NCBI RefSeq assembly: GCF_000024425.1
Contig: NC_013946.1
Span: forward strand, 1,612,001 to 1,676,000
Length of the DNA stretch: 64,000 bases
DNA from: Meiothermus ruber DSM 1279
GTDB lineage: Bacteria > Deinococcota > Deinococci > Deinococcales > Thermaceae
Reading direction: 5' to 3'
The notes below the pieces were generated by a model. That model was not told the DNA's origin. It saw only the letters and a list, made by a program, of their open reading frames with translations, and did no database searches. Position numbers and translations under genes: made by a program. Each line of letters begins with the position of its first letter. The stretch's first letter is position 1. Shown here piece by piece: positions 61,398 through 64,000 of the stretch.

Positions 61398-63644
61398 TCA
61401 GTTGCAGCGATAATCACCAATCCGCGCCTCGGGCACCTGTAGCCATGCCACCTGGGCCGTTGGGGTCTCCGGGGAAGCCAGGCAGCCGGTCACGCGGTTG
61501 ACCGCAATGGTAAGGTAGGCCCGACCGGAGGCCAGCGCTGGGCCGGGGCGGGCGATGTAGGTGGGCTGGGGTGGGACATCCAGCACAGCAGACTGGGCGC
61601 CAGCCACCTGGGTGCGCTGCACCTGGCGCGCAGGAAACAAAGCCGCAACACCACTGGAACTGATATTCCCGGTTAGCAGGTCGAAGGTGGCCGTAGCCAG
61701 CCCAGAGGGTTGTGGAAAATCGCCGGCGGGGCGGCCGCGCAGGGCCTGTTCCACAAAGTCGCGCCAGATGGGCGGGTTCACCACCGAGCTGCTGGGCTCC
61801 ACGCCGCCCATGCGCTGGGGTTTGTGATCATCCCGCCCGACCCAGAGCGTAGCCACCAGACCGCGGGTGGCCCCAGCAAACCATAGGTCGATGGCCTCGT
61901 CGCTGGTTCCAGTTTTGCCGCCCACAATACGCCCAGGGATGCGCGCCGCCGAGGCCAGGCTCGAGCTGAACCCAGGCGGCACGTCGTAGACGTAGCCTTT
62001 GAGCATATCCCAGATCTGATAGGCCACCTGGGGCGACCAGAGCAGAACTTTTTTGGTCTCAGGCTGGTAGATTATGCGGCCGTTGCTGTCCTCAACCCGA
62101 AGCACCAGCCGGGGCTCCACCCAGTAGCCCCCATTGACAAAGCTGGCGTAAGCAGCGGCCAGGCCCATGGGCGTGATCTCGGCGCCACCCCCAATCGCGT
62201 TGGCCAGCACGGCCATATTGCCGGTCAGGCGGAAGCCAGCGGTGCGCAGCTTATCGCCCAGGCGCTGCACCCCGATGGCCTCGGCGGTGCGAATGGCCGG
62301 CAGGTTCAGCGAGCGATCCAGGGCGTAGCGGATGCTGACCGGGCGGTCTAGGTAGCGGCCATCGAAATTTTTAGGCCGCCACACCCCCTGGGGCGTGCGG
62401 TACTCGATGGGTGAGTCGCGCACGGTGGTGGCCTGGGTCCAGCCAGCTTCCAGGGCGACCCCGTAAGTAAAGGGTTTGATGGCCGAGCCGGGACTACGCC
62501 AGGCCTGGGTGGCCCGGTTGAACTCACCCTCGGTGCCTGGCCGGGCCCCCACCATAGCCAGCACCTCGCCCGAGTTGGGCTCGAGGCCCACCAGCGCGAG
62601 CTGGGCCTGATCGGGTAGGCGGCGGCCCGTCACCGCCTTTTCAGCAGCGGTCTGCATCCGGAGATCCAGGGTTGTGATTATGCGCAGGCCACCCTGTTCA
62701 CGCAGCTTGTCTGCACCTATTTTTTCTTTTAGATAGCGCTGTACCTCATATACAAAGTATGGAGCCAGGCGCACATTGCGTTCGGGCACAATTCGCACGC
62801 TGGGGTCAACCAGCTTGGCATTCTTGAGGTTGCCGTTGTCGTCGTATTCCACTTCCCAGCCCTTGGGCACCAGCTTATAACGCCACGCCGCATCGGCCTC
62901 AGACTGGCTAATCCACCCCTCCGAGACCATGTTGTTCAGCAATACCCGCATGCGCCGTCGGGTCGAGCTGAAGTCCAGGTAGCGGGTGTTCGGCGCAGGA
63001 ATCAGCACGGCCAGGTAAGCCCCTTCGGCCAGGTTAAGCTCGGACGGCTCCTTACCAAAATAGGCCTGGGCCGCGGCCCAGATGCCCTGTGCGTTGCCGC
63101 CCCAGGGCACCACGTTCAGGTACATCTCTAAAATTTCCTCTTTGGAGTAGCGCCGCTCAACCTGAATAGCCAGCGGAAATTCCTTCAGTTTGCGCTCGAG
63201 GCCGCTGATACCCCGCCGCTCGAGGGCCAGATCCCTTAGCAGGGTGTTCTTGACCACCTGGGTGGTGATGGTGGAGCCCCCCTGTAGATCACCGCGCAAG
63301 GTGTAGTAAACCCCGCCCAGCAACCGGATGAAGTCGATGCCGTAGTGCCTGAAAAAGCGCTGATCCTCCGAAACCACCACCGCCACGGCCGCTGCGGGGG
63401 ATACCTCGGAAAGCCGCACCAACTGCCGGGCAATAGCCCGCCCATCCTCCACCGAGGCCAGATCGGCAATGGGAATACCATCGCGGGTGTAGAAGGTAGA
63501 GGTGGCCGTGAAGCGCAAATCTTCAAGGGTCTCGAGGCTAGGCAGGTCGCGCAGGAGCAGCCAGGTTACGTACCCTGCGGCTCCCAGTGCGCCCAGAAAC
63601 CCTGCAAGTAGCACCAGCCGCAAAACCTGAAGCAATCTTCGCAC
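61398..63644 (-). CDS. Class A penicillin-binding protein (PBP1A-like)
   Basis: A 748-residue bifunctional peptidoglycan synthase. One N-terminal membrane helix (about 8-30) is followed by the GT51 glycosyltransferase with EDQRFFRHYGIDFIRL, GGSTITTQVVKN and a KEFPLAIQVERRYSKEEILEMYLN segment, then a transpeptidase with the active Ser in SPGSAIKPF, an SxN-type triad and the KTGTSDEAIDLWF box. A short Pro-rich C-terminal region follows. GTG start at 63644 with TAAACT 7 nt upstream. Polymerises and crosslinks glycan at the outer face of the membrane. Confidence 0.93.
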   Translation of the reverse strand: MRRLLQVLRLVLLAGFLGALGAAGYVTWLLLRDLPSLETLEDLRFTATSTFYTRDGIPIADLASVEDGRAIARQLVRLSEVSPAAAVAVVVSEDQRFFRHYGIDFIRLLGGVYYTLRGDLQGGSTITTQVVKNTLLRDLALERRGISGLERKLKEFPLAIQVERRYSKEEILEMYLNVVPWGGNAQGIWAAAQAYFGKEPSELNLAEGAYLAVLIPAPNTRYLDFSSTRRRMRVLLNNMVSEGWISQSEADAAWRYKLVPKGWEVEYDDNGNLKNAKLVDPSVRIVPERNVRLAPYFVYEVQRYLKEKIGADKLREQGGLRIITTLDLRMQTAAEKAVTGRRLPDQAQLALVGLEPNSGEVLAMVGARPGTEGEFNRATQAWRSPGSAIKPFTYGVALEAGWTQATTVRDSPIEYRTPQGVWRPKNFDGRYLDRPVSIRYALDRSLNLPAIRTAEAIGVQRLGDKLRTAGFRLTGNMAVLANAIGGGAEITPMGLAAAYASFVNGGYWVEPRLVLRVEDSNGRIIYQPETKKVLLWSPQVAYQIWDMLKGYVYDVPPGFSSSLASAARIPGRIVGGKTGTSDEAIDLWFAGATRGLVATLWVGRDDHKPQRMGGVEPSSSVVNPPIWRDFVEQALRGRPAGDFPQPSGLATATFDLLTGNISSSGVAALFPARQVQRTQVAGAQSAVLDVPPQPTYIARPGPALASGRAYLTIAVNRVTGCLASPETPTAQVAWLQVPEARIGDYRCN

Positions 63645-63651
63645 GTGCCCC

Positions 63652-63657
63652 AGTTTA
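63652..63657 (-). promoter_or_regulatory. Leaderless -10 box (TAAACT) of the PBP1A-like gene
   Basis: TAAACT with a 7-nt spacer to the GTG start. Confidence 0.5.
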
Positions 63658-63705
63658 GCAGCATTGCATTAGAGGGTTTGTAATGCTTATTTTGAGCCCA
63701 AAGAC

Positions 63706-64000
63706 CTAAGGACTGGGCTGCGGCCTTGCCAGGTTGCGGAGAATATTGGAAAAGGCCTTGCGGTCTACCGGCTTGGAAAGCACGTGATCAACCCTGGCAA
63801 ACTCGGCGGTTAGCTTGGTTCGCTCGTCGCCATCGGTAAGGAACAGCACCACCGGTACTTCTCGCAAGCGACGGCTCATTTTGAGGCGGGAAGCAATTGA
63901 AAAGGGGTCTATTTCTATTGCATCGTCTAGCACGATGGCACGGGGGGTATGGGCTTTCAGGTAATCCAGGCCTTCCTTAGCACTCTCGAAAAATTGCGCC
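63706..64000 (-). CDS. Response-regulator receiver-like protein, C-terminal part (cut by window edge)
   Basis: The last ~97 residues of a CheY-like receiver domain; the frame is open to the window edge, so the start lies beyond 64000. Recognisable are the strand and phosphoacceptor region AIVLDDAIEIDPFSIASRL, VPVVLFLTDGDE (third strand with Thr/Asp switch) and LSKPVDRKAFSNIL with the conserved Lys-Pro. No output domain follows; it ends soon after the last helix (RPQPSP), so it is a stand-alone receiver or the C-terminal receiver of a larger protein. Confidence 0.75.
   Translation of the reverse strand, partial: AQFFESAKEGLDYLKAHTPRAIVLDDAIEIDPFSIASRLKMSRRLREVPVVLFLTDGDERTKLTAEFARVDHVLSKPVDRKAFSNILRNLARPQPSP

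Overview
The window looks like chromosomal DNA of a Thermus/Meiothermus-type bacterium (Deinococcota, Thermaceae). The evidence is high G+C, dense short-spaced operons with 4-nt ATGA overlaps, and very many leaderless promoters in which a TANNNT -10 box lies 5-9 nt before the start codon. The palindrome CTCGAG is also extremely frequent, as I associate with Meiothermus. The genus is an inference. I saw no rRNA, tRNA, CRISPR array, insertion sequence or prophage. The only stretches without a gene are short intergenic regions, all under 300 nt.

Bases 1-16000 are mostly housekeeping: the end of glmM, a thioesterase, a class III aminotransferase, RNase R, coaE, prmA-rsmE, a mutarotase, an M20 amidohydrolase, a fatty acyl-CoA ligase, and an Rrf2/IscR-like regulator with a cysteine desulfurase. 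Bases 16000-20600 (minus strand) hold a two-gene metal ABC transporter with a palindrome over its promoter and a paired M16 protease (catalytic plus non-catalytic subunit).

Bases 20785-26088 (minus strand) form a periplasmic copper-handling locus: a DUF2946-like His-rich protein, a secreted protein, two CopC-like proteins (one broken by a 1-nt frameshift), a CopD-like membrane protein, an MbnP-like protein, an MbnH/MauG-like di-heme enzyme and a secreted Cys-containing protein. Bases 26100-34500 carry a gamma-carbonic anhydrase-like protein, Nudix, DUF1028, DUF456 and DUF502 proteins, a CoA-transferase and topA. Bases 34479-39633 carry mobile-type two-gene modules: two tandem MNT-HEPN pairs, then mfd on the minus strand, then a VapBC-like pair fused by overlap to a glycolipid or polysaccharide gene pair.

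Bases 41800-55700 hold an MFS transporter, fumC, sodA, an atypical Ig-like lipoprotein, a 1089-residue BTAD/AAA/TPR regulator, trpC divergent from a patatin-like gene, and a TAXI-TRAP transporter. Bases 55700-64000 hold an rRNA uridine methyltransferase lacking the Fe-S cysteines, hisF-hisIE, glpX, a secreted protein, asd, a class A penicillin-binding protein and a partial receiver-domain protein.

The strongest new observation is upstream of asd. A nine-codon ORF with four consecutive Thr codons sits between a good promoter and an intrinsic terminator, which looks like a threonine-responsive transcription attenuator. Other notable points are the MbnP/MbnH pair next to CopC/CopD, the CTCGAG enrichment, and the tandem MNT-HEPN modules with signs of gene conversion.
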